Below, one piece after another: positions 15,044 to 22,091 of a stretch of 32,100 bases of DNA. The stretch covers positions 1-32,100 of the forward strand of contig CAYOQB010000047.1 in the NCBI GenBank assembly GCA_964406035.1, read 5' to 3'. Origin of the DNA: JAIEPW01 sp964406035 (GTDB lineage: Bacteria; Acidobacteriota; Terriglobia; Bryobacterales; Bryobacteraceae). The notes beneath the pieces were generated by a model. It was given only the letters and a program-made list of their open reading frames with translations, made no database searches and was not told the DNA's origin. Within the stretch, counting starts at the first letter, position 1. Each line of letters starts with the position of its first letter. The position numbers and the translations under genes were made by a program.

Positions 15044-15261
15044 TCCGCCGTCGCGCCGGGGAATCGTTCCTGATCGGCGAGAACATCGAGGTGGAAGTCC
15101 TCGATGTCGGGGCTAACTACGTCAAGTTGGGCATCCGCGCGCCTCGCTCGGTGGCGATCCTGCGGCGGGAGATGCTGCTAACCCGCGACCAGAACCGCGC
15201 CGCCGCGCAGTCGGACTCCGCGACGCTCCAACAGGCGATCGCGAAGCTGCCGAAACGTTAG
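15034..15261 (+). CDS. csrA: CsrA, RNA-binding global regulator
   Basis: A 75-residue CsrA. It opens MLVIRRRAGESFLIGENIEVEVLDV and continues VKLGIRAPRSVAILRREM, containing the first strand and the Arg-rich RNA-binding strand of the family; the tail is slightly extended. It binds GGA-containing mRNA leaders as a homodimer and represses translation. Its own ribosome-binding site is GGAGGA (15022-15027), six bases before the ATG and inside fliW. This is a potential CsrA target, so feedback control is plausible. The stop overlaps the convergent ribF stop by four bases. Confidence 0.94.
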   Translation: MLVIRRRAGESFLIGENIEVEVLDVGANYVKLGIRAPRSVAILRREMLLTRDQNRAAAQSDSATLQQAIAKLPKR

Positions 15262-16214
15262 CCTCGCGACCAGGCCCGCACGCGCCGCCAGAATGTCCTC
15301 GCGCGGGCAACGTCCTTCAGGATCTGCGTCTTCAGCAACTCCGGGCTGTCGAACTTGCGTTCGTCGCGCACGCGGCGGCAGAACTCGACGCGGATGCGCG
15401 CCGGCGTTTCTCCTTCGAGAGGAGCCAGCAGAAACGTCTCCACCGTGCGATCCTCGCCTCCGAAGGTCGGCCGTGTCCCGATGTTCGTGATGGAGGGCCA
15501 GCGCCGCCCGTCCTCCAGGTCCACAGTGCGCGTGATGTACACGCCATCCCGCGGAATCACTTCTGCGCCGGTGTCCAGATTCAACGTCGGCACGGTTTGG
15601 CGTGAGCCGATGCCGTGACCGCTGACCACCGCGCCATCCAGACAATGCGGCCGCGCAAGCTTGCGTCCCGCCCGGCTGACGTTCCCCTCCACGATGCGCT
15701 TGCGAATCTCGGTGGAGGAAACCGGCATGCCGCGCCAGCTCACCGCCGGCACATCGTCCACCTGAAAACCGTACGCGAGCCCCAGCTTGCGCAGGGTCGC
15801 GACATCGCCCGCGGCCTTGTGGCCGAAGCGGAAGTCTTCACCCACGACAACCACTCGCGCCGCCAGTCTCTGAAACAGAACCTTGTCCACGAACTCCTGC
15901 GGCGGCATCTGCGCCACGTAGAGATCGAAGGGCAGCACCAGCACGCGTTCAATGCCGATGGATCGCAGGATCTCCAGACGCTGCTCGATGGAGGTCAGCA
16001 GGCGGGGAGCGCGCGCCGGCGCCACCAGCTTCATCGGATGCGGGTCAAACGTGAGCACGCCCGCGCGGATGCCGCCGCGCCGGGCGTGATCCACCGCCGC
16101 GCTCAGCAGCGCCCGGTGTCCCAGGTGCACGCCGTCGAAGTTCCCGATGGCCACCGCCGAGGGCCCGAATCCGTCCGCCTCTTCAAGCGACCGGAATACG
16201 CGAAATTCGCTCAT
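15258..16214 (-). CDS. ribF: Bifunctional riboflavin kinase / FAD synthetase
   Basis: A 318-residue RibF that phosphorylates riboflavin to FMN and adenylylates FMN to FAD. The N-terminal nucleotidyltransferase half carries GNFDGVHLGH (about 23-32), VVGEDFRFGHKAAGD and the VSSTEIRKRI motif. The C-terminal kinase half has VSGHGIGSRQTVPTLNL, DGVYITR and NIGTRPTFGG...ETFLL. The PTAN motif of the flavokinase reads PTLN here, a small deviation. It is the last gene of a minus-strand operon and overlaps the metallo-hydrolase upstream by four bases (ATGA), so the two are translationally coupled. No FMN riboswitch is seen. Confidence 0.95.
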   Translation of the reverse strand: MSEFRVFRSLEEADGFGPSAVAIGNFDGVHLGHRALLSAAVDHARRGGIRAGVLTFDPHPMKLVAPARAPRLLTSIEQRLEILRSIGIERVLVLPFDLYVAQMPPQEFVDKVLFQRLAARVVVVGEDFRFGHKAAGDVATLRKLGLAYGFQVDDVPAVSWRGMPVSSTEIRKRIVEGNVSRAGRKLARPHCLDGAVVSGHGIGSRQTVPTLNLDTGAEVIPRDGVYITRTVDLEDGRRWPSITNIGTRPTFGGEDRTVETFLLAPLEGETPARIRVEFCRRVRDERKFDSPELLKTQILKDVARARTFWRRVRAWSRG

Positions 16215-16990
16215 CCGGGCATCTCCACGTCGATCCGCAGTCCGTCATAGGCCAGACGCACGTGATCCGGCAGGCGCGCCTCCGTGCGCCCGTGGTGAAT
16301 GTCGTGGCACATGTGCGTGAAGTACGCCCGCCTGGGTTTCAACTCTTCCACCCACTTCAAGGACCGGTCCAGCGTGGAGTGCGTGGGATGCGGCTTGTGC
16401 CGGAGCGCATCGAGAAACAGCACATCCAAGCCGCGCAGCTTCTCCAGTGACTCCGCCGGAATGTCGCTGTGGTCCGTCAGGTAGGCGGCGTTGCCGAAGC
16501 GAAAGCCGTAAACCTCACCCTTGCCGTGCGCCACCCGGACAGGAAGGAATTGCATGCCGAACAGGTCGAAGGGATCGCCATCGATCTGATGCGGGTCGAG
16601 TTTCGGAATCGCCGACTCCTGCGGCAGATCCTCGAAGATGTACCAGAACGCGCGCTGGATGTTGGTGAGCGTCTCCGCCGATCCGAAGATCGGAATCGGC
16701 CCGCGCTGCCGGAAGTTGTACGGGCGAACATCGTCCAGCCCCATGATGTGATCGGCGTGCGAATGCGTGAACAGCACCGCGTCGATGCGGGGGATGCCGA
16801 ACCGCAGCGACTGGGTGCGGAGATCGGGCGTGGTGTCGATCAGCACGCCCCGGCCGCCGTACTCCACGTAAATGGATGGGCGCATGCGGTTGTCGCGAGG
16901 ATCGTCGCTGCGGCAGACATCGCAATCGCAGAGAACGGTGGGCACTCCGGCGCTGGTGCCCGAGCCCAGCACCGTGATTCGCAGTTCCAT
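16211..16990 (-). CDS. PhnP-like metallo-beta-lactamase-fold phosphodiesterase
   Basis: A 259-residue metallo-beta-lactamase-fold hydrolase. The metal-binding motif THSHADH is at 75-81, and later metal ligands are in VAHGKGE, LTDHSD and FTHMCHD. The N-terminal CDCDVC cluster (Cys21, 23, 26) followed by DDPRDNRMRPS is the structural zinc-type site and loop of the PhnP/cyclic phosphodiesterase group. These enzymes cleave cyclic phosphodiesters such as phosphoribosyl 1,2-cyclic phosphate or 2',3'-cyclic nucleotides. No phosphonate-degradation genes are nearby, so a phosphonate role is not supported. The ATG overlaps the stop of DUF1844 by one base (TGATG). Confidence 0.85.
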   Translation of the reverse strand: MELRITVLGSGTSAGVPTVLCDCDVCRSDDPRDNRMRPSIYVEYGGRGVLIDTTPDLRTQSLRFGIPRIDAVLFTHSHADHIMGLDDVRPYNFRQRGPIPIFGSAETLTNIQRAFWYIFEDLPQESAIPKLDPHQIDGDPFDLFGMQFLPVRVAHGKGEVYGFRFGNAAYLTDHSDIPAESLEKLRGLDVLFLDALRHKPHPTHSTLDRSLKWVEELKPRRAYFTHMCHDIHHGRTEARLPDHVRLAYDGLRIDVEMPG

Positions 16991-17304
16991 CAGGACGCGC
17001 TCGAAGCCTGCGGCGGGGTTTCGGATGCGGGCTTCGCCGCTTCCACCGCCTGGACGTACCGGAACCGCAGCTCGGTGAGCGAATTTTCGATCAGCCGCTG
17101 CTCCTCCAGGCTCAGGTTGCCGCGCGTCTTGTCCTGCAGCATCGACAGCATGTCAATGATGTGCTTGGCGGCCTTCAAATCCGGCTCCTGCTTTTCGTCT
17201 TCGCCAAAGTGCAGCAGCCCGAGCTGAATCTCGGCCTGCGTCTTCAGCGAGATCGCCAGGAATTCGAAGGTCGCCGGCAGCGTCGGGAAGTCTTGTTCGT
17301 TCAT
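16990..17304 (-). CDS. DUF1844-family protein
   Basis: A 104-residue soluble, largely helical protein. It matches the DUF1844 pattern: FEFLAISLKTQAEIQLGLLHFG, a short loop, AKHIIDMLSMLQDKTRGNLSLEE and LIENSLTELRFRYVQ. The last twenty residues are a low-complexity Ala/Ser/Pro tail. The biochemical function of the family is unknown; it is common in Acidobacteriota and Deltaproteobacteria and is usually short and conserved. Here it lies in an operon between a GNAT acetyltransferase (nine bases away) and the PhnP-like hydrolase (one-base overlap), so its expression follows that of ribF. Confidence 0.8.
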   Translation of the reverse strand: MNEQDFPTLPATFEFLAISLKTQAEIQLGLLHFGEDEKQEPDLKAAKHIIDMLSMLQDKTRGNLSLEEQRLIENSLTELRFRYVQAVEAAKPASETPPQASSAS

Positions 17305-17313
17305 CGCTTATCC

Positions 17314-17793
17314 CTATTTTAACGGCAGCGCCAGGTACCGCGCCCCGGCCACCGGATTGTCGCGATACGGCGCGATATCCGCGAACCCCAACGAACGGTA
17401 CAGCCCCTGCGCGGCCTCCATCACCGGCAGCGTGTCGAGCATCAGCCGGGAGTATCCGAGATCCCTCGCTTCGGCGATGACACGGACAGCCAGGCGGCGC
17501 CCCAGCCCCTGGCCACGCCACGCGGAACGCACGTACAACCGCTTCATTTCGGCGTCCTCCACAGTGATCCGCCGTAGCGCCACGCAGCCCGCCAACTCAG
17601 CCCCATCTCCGGCGACAAGCAGCCGCCCGCGCGGCGGCGCGTAATCGCCCGGCAGGCCGGCCAGCTCTTGTTCGAAGCTCTGAAAGCACAGATCGATTCC
17701 CAGCCAAGCCTGATACTCGCGGAGCAGCCGCCGGACCTCGTCCAACTCCTCCAAACGCACCTCGCGAATCAGCGGCTCGCTTATCGGGATCAT
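17314..17793 (-). CDS. GNAT-family N-acetyltransferase
   Basis: A 159-residue GNAT enzyme with the conserved acetyl-CoA loop RGQGLGRRLAVRVIAEARDLGY (about 96-117). The strand before it (AEMKRLYVRSAWRG) and LMLDTLPVMEAAQGLYRSLGF form the second conserved segment. Such proteins transfer an acetyl group to a small-molecule or peptide amine; the acceptor cannot be read from sequence. It is the first gene of the minus-strand operon GNAT-DUF1844-PhnP-like-ribF and is divergent from mazG, with 32 bases between starts. Confidence 0.88.
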   Translation of the reverse strand: MIPISEPLIREVRLEELDEVRRLLREYQAWLGIDLCFQSFEQELAGLPGDYAPPRGRLLVAGDGAELAGCVALRRITVEDAEMKRLYVRSAWRGQGLGRRLAVRVIAEARDLGYSRLMLDTLPVMEAAQGLYRSLGFADIAPYRDNPVAGARYLALPLK

Positions 17794-17825
17794 GTTACTC
17801 TGAGTTCTTCAGGCCCCCCACCATC

Positions 17826-18620
17826 ATGCCCGAAGCAGGCGAAAAGTTTGAGCAACTGGTCCGGATCATGGCCCGCTTGCGCTCGCCCGACGGCTGCCCC
17901 TGGGACCGCGAACAGAGCTTCGACACCATCAAGCCCTACCTGCTCGAAGAAACTTACGAAGTAATGGACGCCATCGACCGCCGCGACTGGCCGCATCTCG
18001 CGGACGAGCTGGGCGATCTGCTGCTGCAATCGGTCTTCTTCGCGCAAATGGCGGAGGAAGCCGGCTACTTCTCCATCGCCGATTCGCTGGACGCGATCAA
18101 CAACAAGCTGGTGCGCCGCCACCCCCATGTGTTCGGCGAAGGCGACGCCAGGACCGCGGACGACGTGAAGCGCCGCTGGGACCAGATCAAGGCGGAGGAG
18201 AAAGCCGCGCGCGGCCAGTCGCCCCAGGGCTTGCTGGACAGCATTCCGCGCAACCTCCCGGCGCTGGTCGAAGCAGCCCAAATCTCGAGCAAGGCCGCCC
18301 GCGCCGGTTTCGATTGGGAGAACCTGGACCAGGTGATCGCCAAGCTCCATGAGGAGCTCGCCGAGCTGGAACACGCCCGCGCGTCCCGCAACGCCGAAGC
18401 AGTGGAAGGCGAAGTAGGCGACCTGCTGTTCACGCTGGTCAACGTCGCGCGCTTCGCCGGCGCGGATCCGGAGCAGGCTCTGCGCAAGACCAACGCCAAG
18501 TTCCGCCGCCGCTTCGCGGGCGTCGAAGAAGGCCTGCGACGCGCCGGCAGGACCCTGGAAAATTCCACCATCGCCGAAATGGAGGCGCTCTGGCAGTCGG
18601 CGAAATCCGAAGAGAGATGA
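17826..18620 (+). CDS. mazG: MazG nucleoside triphosphate pyrophosphohydrolase
   Basis: A 264-residue tandem-domain MazG. The first domain has CPWDREQSF, then the metal motif EExxE...ExxD (E41, E42, E45, E61, D64) in LLEETYEVMDAI...LADELGDLLLQ, and the RHPHVFGEGD segment. A second all-alpha copy lies in the C-terminal half (KLHEELAELEHA...EVEGDLLF-like). It hydrolyses NTPs to NMP and pyrophosphate, a housecleaning role that removes aberrant nucleotides. Its stop overlaps the next gene by four bases (ATGA), so it leads the plus-strand operon mazG-GNAT-racemase-eamA. Confidence 0.94.
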   Translation: MPEAGEKFEQLVRIMARLRSPDGCPWDREQSFDTIKPYLLEETYEVMDAIDRRDWPHLADELGDLLLQSVFFAQMAEEAGYFSIADSLDAINNKLVRRHPHVFGEGDARTADDVKRRWDQIKAEEKAARGQSPQGLLDSIPRNLPALVEAAQISSKAARAGFDWENLDQVIAKLHEELAELEHARASRNAEAVEGEVGDLLFTLVNVARFAGADPEQALRKTNAKFRRRFAGVEEGLRRAGRTLENSTIAEMEALWQSAKSEER

Positions 18621-19357
18621 TCGAAGCGAGACCACTGAAAACCATCGAGCAATTCTCCGAAGCCGTACGGCTGCAGCAGGAAATCTGGGGCTTCGCCGAC
18701 CGCGACCTGATTCCGCTCCGCGTCTTCGCCGTCGCCACCAAGATCGGCGGCCAGGCGTTCGGCGGCTTTGACGGTGACCGCATGGCCGGCTTCTGCCTCG
18801 CCTTCCCCGCCATGAAGCCGTCCGGCAACATGCCCTACCTGCACTCGCAAATGCTCGGCGTGCTGAAGGACTACCGCAACGCGGGCGTCGGCCGCATTCT
18901 GAAGCTCGCCCAGCGCCAGGAAGCGCTCTCCCGCGGCCTGACCCTCATGGAATGGACCTTTGATCCGCTCGAGATCAAGAACGCTTACTTCAACATGGAG
19001 CGACTGGGCTGCGTCGTCCGCCGCTTCACGCCCAACGTCTACGGCGCCGGCTCCTCCAGCTTCCTCCATGGCGCGCTCCCCACCGATCGCTGCGTCGCCG
19101 AATGGTGGCTCGGCGGCCCGCGCGCCACCGCCATCACCAGCGGCCATCCCTACCAGCGCGGCCCCATCGAAGCCCGCATCCGCGTCCCCGCGGAAATCGA
19201 ACACCTTCGCCATGCTGACCCCGCTCGCGCCCGCGAAATCCAGAAAGGCGTTAGCGATCAGTTCCAGGAACACTTAACCCGCGGCCTGGCCGTCATCGGA
19301 TTCGAAAGATCCGACGACGCCGGCACGTACTTACTCGGACCATGGGATTCCAACTAG
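18617..19357 (+). CDS. Predicted GNAT acyltransferase linked to the NSAR-family enolase
   Basis: A 246-residue GNAT-superfamily protein of the large predicted-acetyltransferase group found next to OSBS/NSAR genes. Key segments are QQEIWGFADRDLIP, the strand PYLHSQMLGVLKDYRNAGVGRILK carrying the acyl-CoA loop, and LMEWTFDPLEIKNAYFNMERLGC. It overlaps the racemase gene by 16 bases, so the products should be made together. In Geobacillus kaustophilus a GNAT succinyltransferase next to NSAR succinylates D-amino acids. By that precedent this protein may acylate a D-amino acid from succinyl-CoA. That role is inferred from context, and plain acetyltransferase activity on another amine cannot be excluded. 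Confidence 0.75.
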   Translation: MIEARPLKTIEQFSEAVRLQQEIWGFADRDLIPLRVFAVATKIGGQAFGGFDGDRMAGFCLAFPAMKPSGNMPYLHSQMLGVLKDYRNAGVGRILKLAQRQEALSRGLTLMEWTFDPLEIKNAYFNMERLGCVVRRFTPNVYGAGSSSFLHGALPTDRCVAEWWLGGPRATAITSGHPYQRGPIEARIRVPAEIEHLRHADPARAREIQKGVSDQFQEHLTRGLAVIGFERSDDAGTYLLGPWDSN

Positions 19358-20457
19358 AAAAAATCGTTCTGCGGCAGATCCGCATGCCCCTCGTCAGCTT
19401 CTTCGAGACGAGCTTCGGGCGGACTTATGAGCGCGACATCGTCCTGGTGGAGGTCTCCGCCGGCGATGTCTCCGGCTGGGGTGAAGTCACCGCCGGTGAG
19501 AATCCGTTCTACAACGAGGAGTGGTACGAATCCGCCTGGCTGATCCTCCGCGATTACGTCGCCCCGCGCGTCCTCAAGCATCCCTTCGATTCCGCCGCCA
19601 GCGTCGCCGCCCGCACCTCCCATATCCGCGGCCACAAGATGGCCCGGGGCGGGCTCGAAGTCGCCTGCTGGGACCTCGAGGCACGCCTCCACAACATCCC
19701 TCTCTGGAAACACATCGGCGGCGGCGCCCACCAGGAAATCGCCTGCGGCGTCTCCATCGGTATCCAGGACACCGTGCCCGACCTGATCCGCAAGATCGAA
19801 ACCGAAGTCAACGCCGGCTACCAGCGCATCAAGGTCAAGATCAAGCCCGGCTGGGATATCGACGTCATCCGCGAGATCCGCAAGAACTTCCCCGACATCC
19901 GGCTGATGGCAGACGCCAACTCCGCCTACACCCTGGCCGACGCCGATCGCCTGCAGGCTCTGGACGAATTCGACCTGATGATGATCGAACAGCCCCTCGC
20001 CTGGGATGAGATCATCGACCATGTCGAACTGCAGGCCAAGCTGCGCACCCCCATTTGCCTCGACGAGTGCATCAAAACCGCCCACCAGGCCGAGCAGGCC
20101 ATTCGCCTGAAGGCCTGCGGCATCATCAACATCAAGCTCGGCCGCGTCGCCGGATTCGCCGAGGCGAAAAAAGTCCACGACATCGCCCAGCAAAGCGGTA
20201 TCCCCGTGTGGTGCGGCGGCATGCTCGAATCGGGCATCGGACGCGCCCACAACATCGCCATGTCCACGCTGCCCAATTTCGTTCTGCCCGGCGATGTGTC
20301 CGCTTCCAAGCGCTATTGGGCCCGCGACGTCGTCTCCCCCGCCGTCGAAGTCTCCCCGCGCGGCACCATCGGCGTGCCCGCCGGCCCCGGCTTCGGCTTC
20401 GACATCGACCACGCGTTCCTCAAGCAGGTCACCGTGCGCGAGGAAACTCTGAGTTGA
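19342..20457 (+). CDS. N-succinylamino acid racemase / o-succinylbenzoate synthase family enolase
   Basis: A 371-residue muconate-lactonizing subgroup enolase. The catalytic lysines are visible: K164 and K166 in IKVKIKPGW and K265 in NIKLGRV. The metal ligands are D191 (MADANSAY), E216 (IEQPLA) and D241 (CLDE). Such enzymes act as OSBS (menaquinone synthesis), NSAR (racemising N-succinyl amino acids), or both. No other men gene is present, whereas a GNAT acyltransferase overlaps upstream, so NSAR is the better guess. An N-succinyl-L-amino-acid desuccinylase was not found in the window. The start ATG at 19342 overlaps the GNAT gene by 16 bases. Confidence 0.88.
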   Translation: MGFQLEKIVLRQIRMPLVSFFETSFGRTYERDIVLVEVSAGDVSGWGEVTAGENPFYNEEWYESAWLILRDYVAPRVLKHPFDSAASVAARTSHIRGHKMARGGLEVACWDLEARLHNIPLWKHIGGGAHQEIACGVSIGIQDTVPDLIRKIETEVNAGYQRIKVKIKPGWDIDVIREIRKNFPDIRLMADANSAYTLADADRLQALDEFDLMMIEQPLAWDEIIDHVELQAKLRTPICLDECIKTAHQAEQAIRLKACGIINIKLGRVAGFAEAKKVHDIAQQSGIPVWCGGMLESGIGRAHNIAMSTLPNFVLPGDVSASKRYWARDVVSPAVEVSPRGTIGVPAGPGFGFDIDHAFLKQVTVREETLS

Positions 20458-21344
20458 ACAACGAGAGCCGGCTGCGGCTCTACCTGCTGATCCTGTGCAT
20501 GGTCACCTTCTGGGCGGCCAGCTTCGCGGTGGGCAAACTCGCGCTCCGCGAGATTCCGCCGCTGGTGCTGCCCGCCATCCGCATCACCATGGCCGCCGTC
20601 TTCATGCTGCCGCTCTATCTGTGGTGGAAGCGCCGCAACCCCGGCGCGCCGGATTGGACCCGCGCCGATATCCCCATGCTCAGCCTGCTGGCGCTGCTCG
20701 GCGTCGCCTTCAACCAGCTCCTGTTCGTGGTCGGATTGAACCGCACCAGCGTGGGACACGCCTCCCTGATCATCGCCACCAGTCCGGTGATGGTCTGGAT
20801 CGGTTCCATGGCCAAGGGCTATGAGCGGTTCCGCGCGGCCCGCCTCATCGGGCTCGCCATGGCCATCGCCGGCGTAGTAGTCCTGCAGGTGCTCCCCGCG
20901 CCGCAAACCGGCGCCACTCTCCTCGGCGATGCCCTGGTGTTCGCATCCATCGTGATGTTCGCCAGCTTCAGCGTCCTCAGCCGCGCGGTCAGCAGGCGTC
21001 TGGGCCCCATCACCGTGAATACGTTTTACTACGCGGTCTCAGCCGCGGTGTTGATCCCCATCGGCGTCGCGCAATCCTCCGCCTTTGACATTCGCGCCGT
21101 CAGCGCCGTGGGCTGGACCAGCGTCGTGTTTCTCGCCGTCTTCCCGTCGGTGCTCGCATACCTGATCTTCGCCCACGCCGTCAGCCGCATCCCGCCGTCG
21201 CGCGTTTCGCAGTTCTCCTATCTGCAGCCGTTCCTCGCCACACTGCTCGCGGTCCCGCTGATCCAGGAGCCGCTGACCAGCTCGTTCTTCGCCGGCGGCG
21301 CGCTGGTCCTGGGCGGCGTCTTCCTCGCCGACCGGCTCGCCTGA
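20454..21344 (+). CDS. EamA/DMT-family permease
   Basis: A 296-residue membrane protein of the drug/metabolite transporter group. Ten hydrophobic helices can be counted, in two EamA repeats. The first repeat starts LLILCMVTFWAASFAVGKLAL and the second starts TLLGDALVFASIVMFASFSVLSRAV. EamA members export amino acids or their derivatives and other small metabolites. Start choice: TTG at 20454 overlaps the racemase stop (TTGA) and preserves the full first helix; the next in-frame ATG (20499) would truncate it. Directly after the racemase pair it could export their product or import the substrate; the direction is not shown. Confidence 0.87.
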   Translation: MNNESRLRLYLLILCMVTFWAASFAVGKLALREIPPLVLPAIRITMAAVFMLPLYLWWKRRNPGAPDWTRADIPMLSLLALLGVAFNQLLFVVGLNRTSVGHASLIIATSPVMVWIGSMAKGYERFRAARLIGLAMAIAGVVVLQVLPAPQTGATLLGDALVFASIVMFASFSVLSRAVSRRLGPITVNTFYYAVSAAVLIPIGVAQSSAFDIRAVSAVGWTSVVFLAVFPSVLAYLIFAHAVSRIPPSRVSQFSYLQPFLATLLAVPLIQEPLTSSFFAGGALVLGGVFLADRLA

Positions 21345-21371
21345 CCAGCGTCGCTGTCGCACAATGGCACC

Positions 21372-22091
21372 ATGAGTCTCTCCGGCAAAGTCATCCTGGT
21401 CACCGGCGCCGCCAGGCGCATCGGACGGGGTATCGCCCTGCACCTGGCCCGCGAAGGCGCCCGCGTGGCCATCCACTACTCCTCCTCGCGCCGGGAAGCG
21501 GAGCAGACCGCCGCCGAATGCGGCAACGCCCCCACCTTCGCCGCCAATCTGGAAAGCGTCGCCGAGATCGAGGATCTGTTCCGCCGCGTGGAAGAGCACT
21601 TCGGCCGGATTGACGGACTGGTAAACAACGCCGCCCGCTTCACTCGCTTCGATCCGCTCCAGCTCACCGAATCCGATTGGGACTTCATCCACAGCGTGAA
21701 CCTGAAGGCGGTCTTCTTCTGCTGCCAGCAGGCCGCGAAGCGCATGCAGGCCACTGGAGGCGGGCGGATCGTCAACATCAGCTCGCTCGGCGGCATCCGG
21801 CCCTGGGAGGAGCATGTGCATTACTGCGCCTCCAAGGCGGGCGTGATCATGCTGACCAAGGCGCTGGCCAAGGCCCTCGCCCCGTTGATCACGGTAAACT
21901 CCGTCGCGCCAGGCGTGATTCCGTTTGAAGAAAACAGCGACGCGCGGATTCGCTCGCTGGTTCAGGCCACGCCCGCGCAACGCGCCGGCACGGCGGCGGA
22001 GATCGCGGACGCCGTCTCGTACTTTCTCGGCGCCACCAACTTCGTCACCGGGCAGATACTGGCGGTCGACGGCGGGCTCAGCTTGCGTTGA
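21372..22091 (+). CDS. Short-chain dehydrogenase/reductase
   Basis: A 239-residue classical SDR. The nucleotide-binding motif TGAARRIG at about 11-18 carries the Arg of pteridine-reductase-like and FolM-like SDRs, suggesting NADPH preference. NNAA (about 85-88), Ser137/138, Tyr151 and Lys155 (YCASK) complete the catalytic set. The end FVTGQILAVDGGLSLR is typical. Substrate unknown; the pteridine link is only a family resemblance. It lies 27 bases after eamA and may belong to the same transcript. Its last 14 bases overlap the convergent histidine kinase gene. Confidence 0.9.
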   Translation: MSLSGKVILVTGAARRIGRGIALHLAREGARVAIHYSSSRREAEQTAAECGNAPTFAANLESVAEIEDLFRRVEEHFGRIDGLVNNAARFTRFDPLQLTESDWDFIHSVNLKAVFFCCQQAAKRMQATGGGRIVNISSLGGIRPWEEHVHYCASKAGVIMLTKALAKALAPLITVNSVAPGVIPFEENSDARIRSLVQATPAQRAGTAAEIADAVSYFLGATNFVTGQILAVDGGLSLR

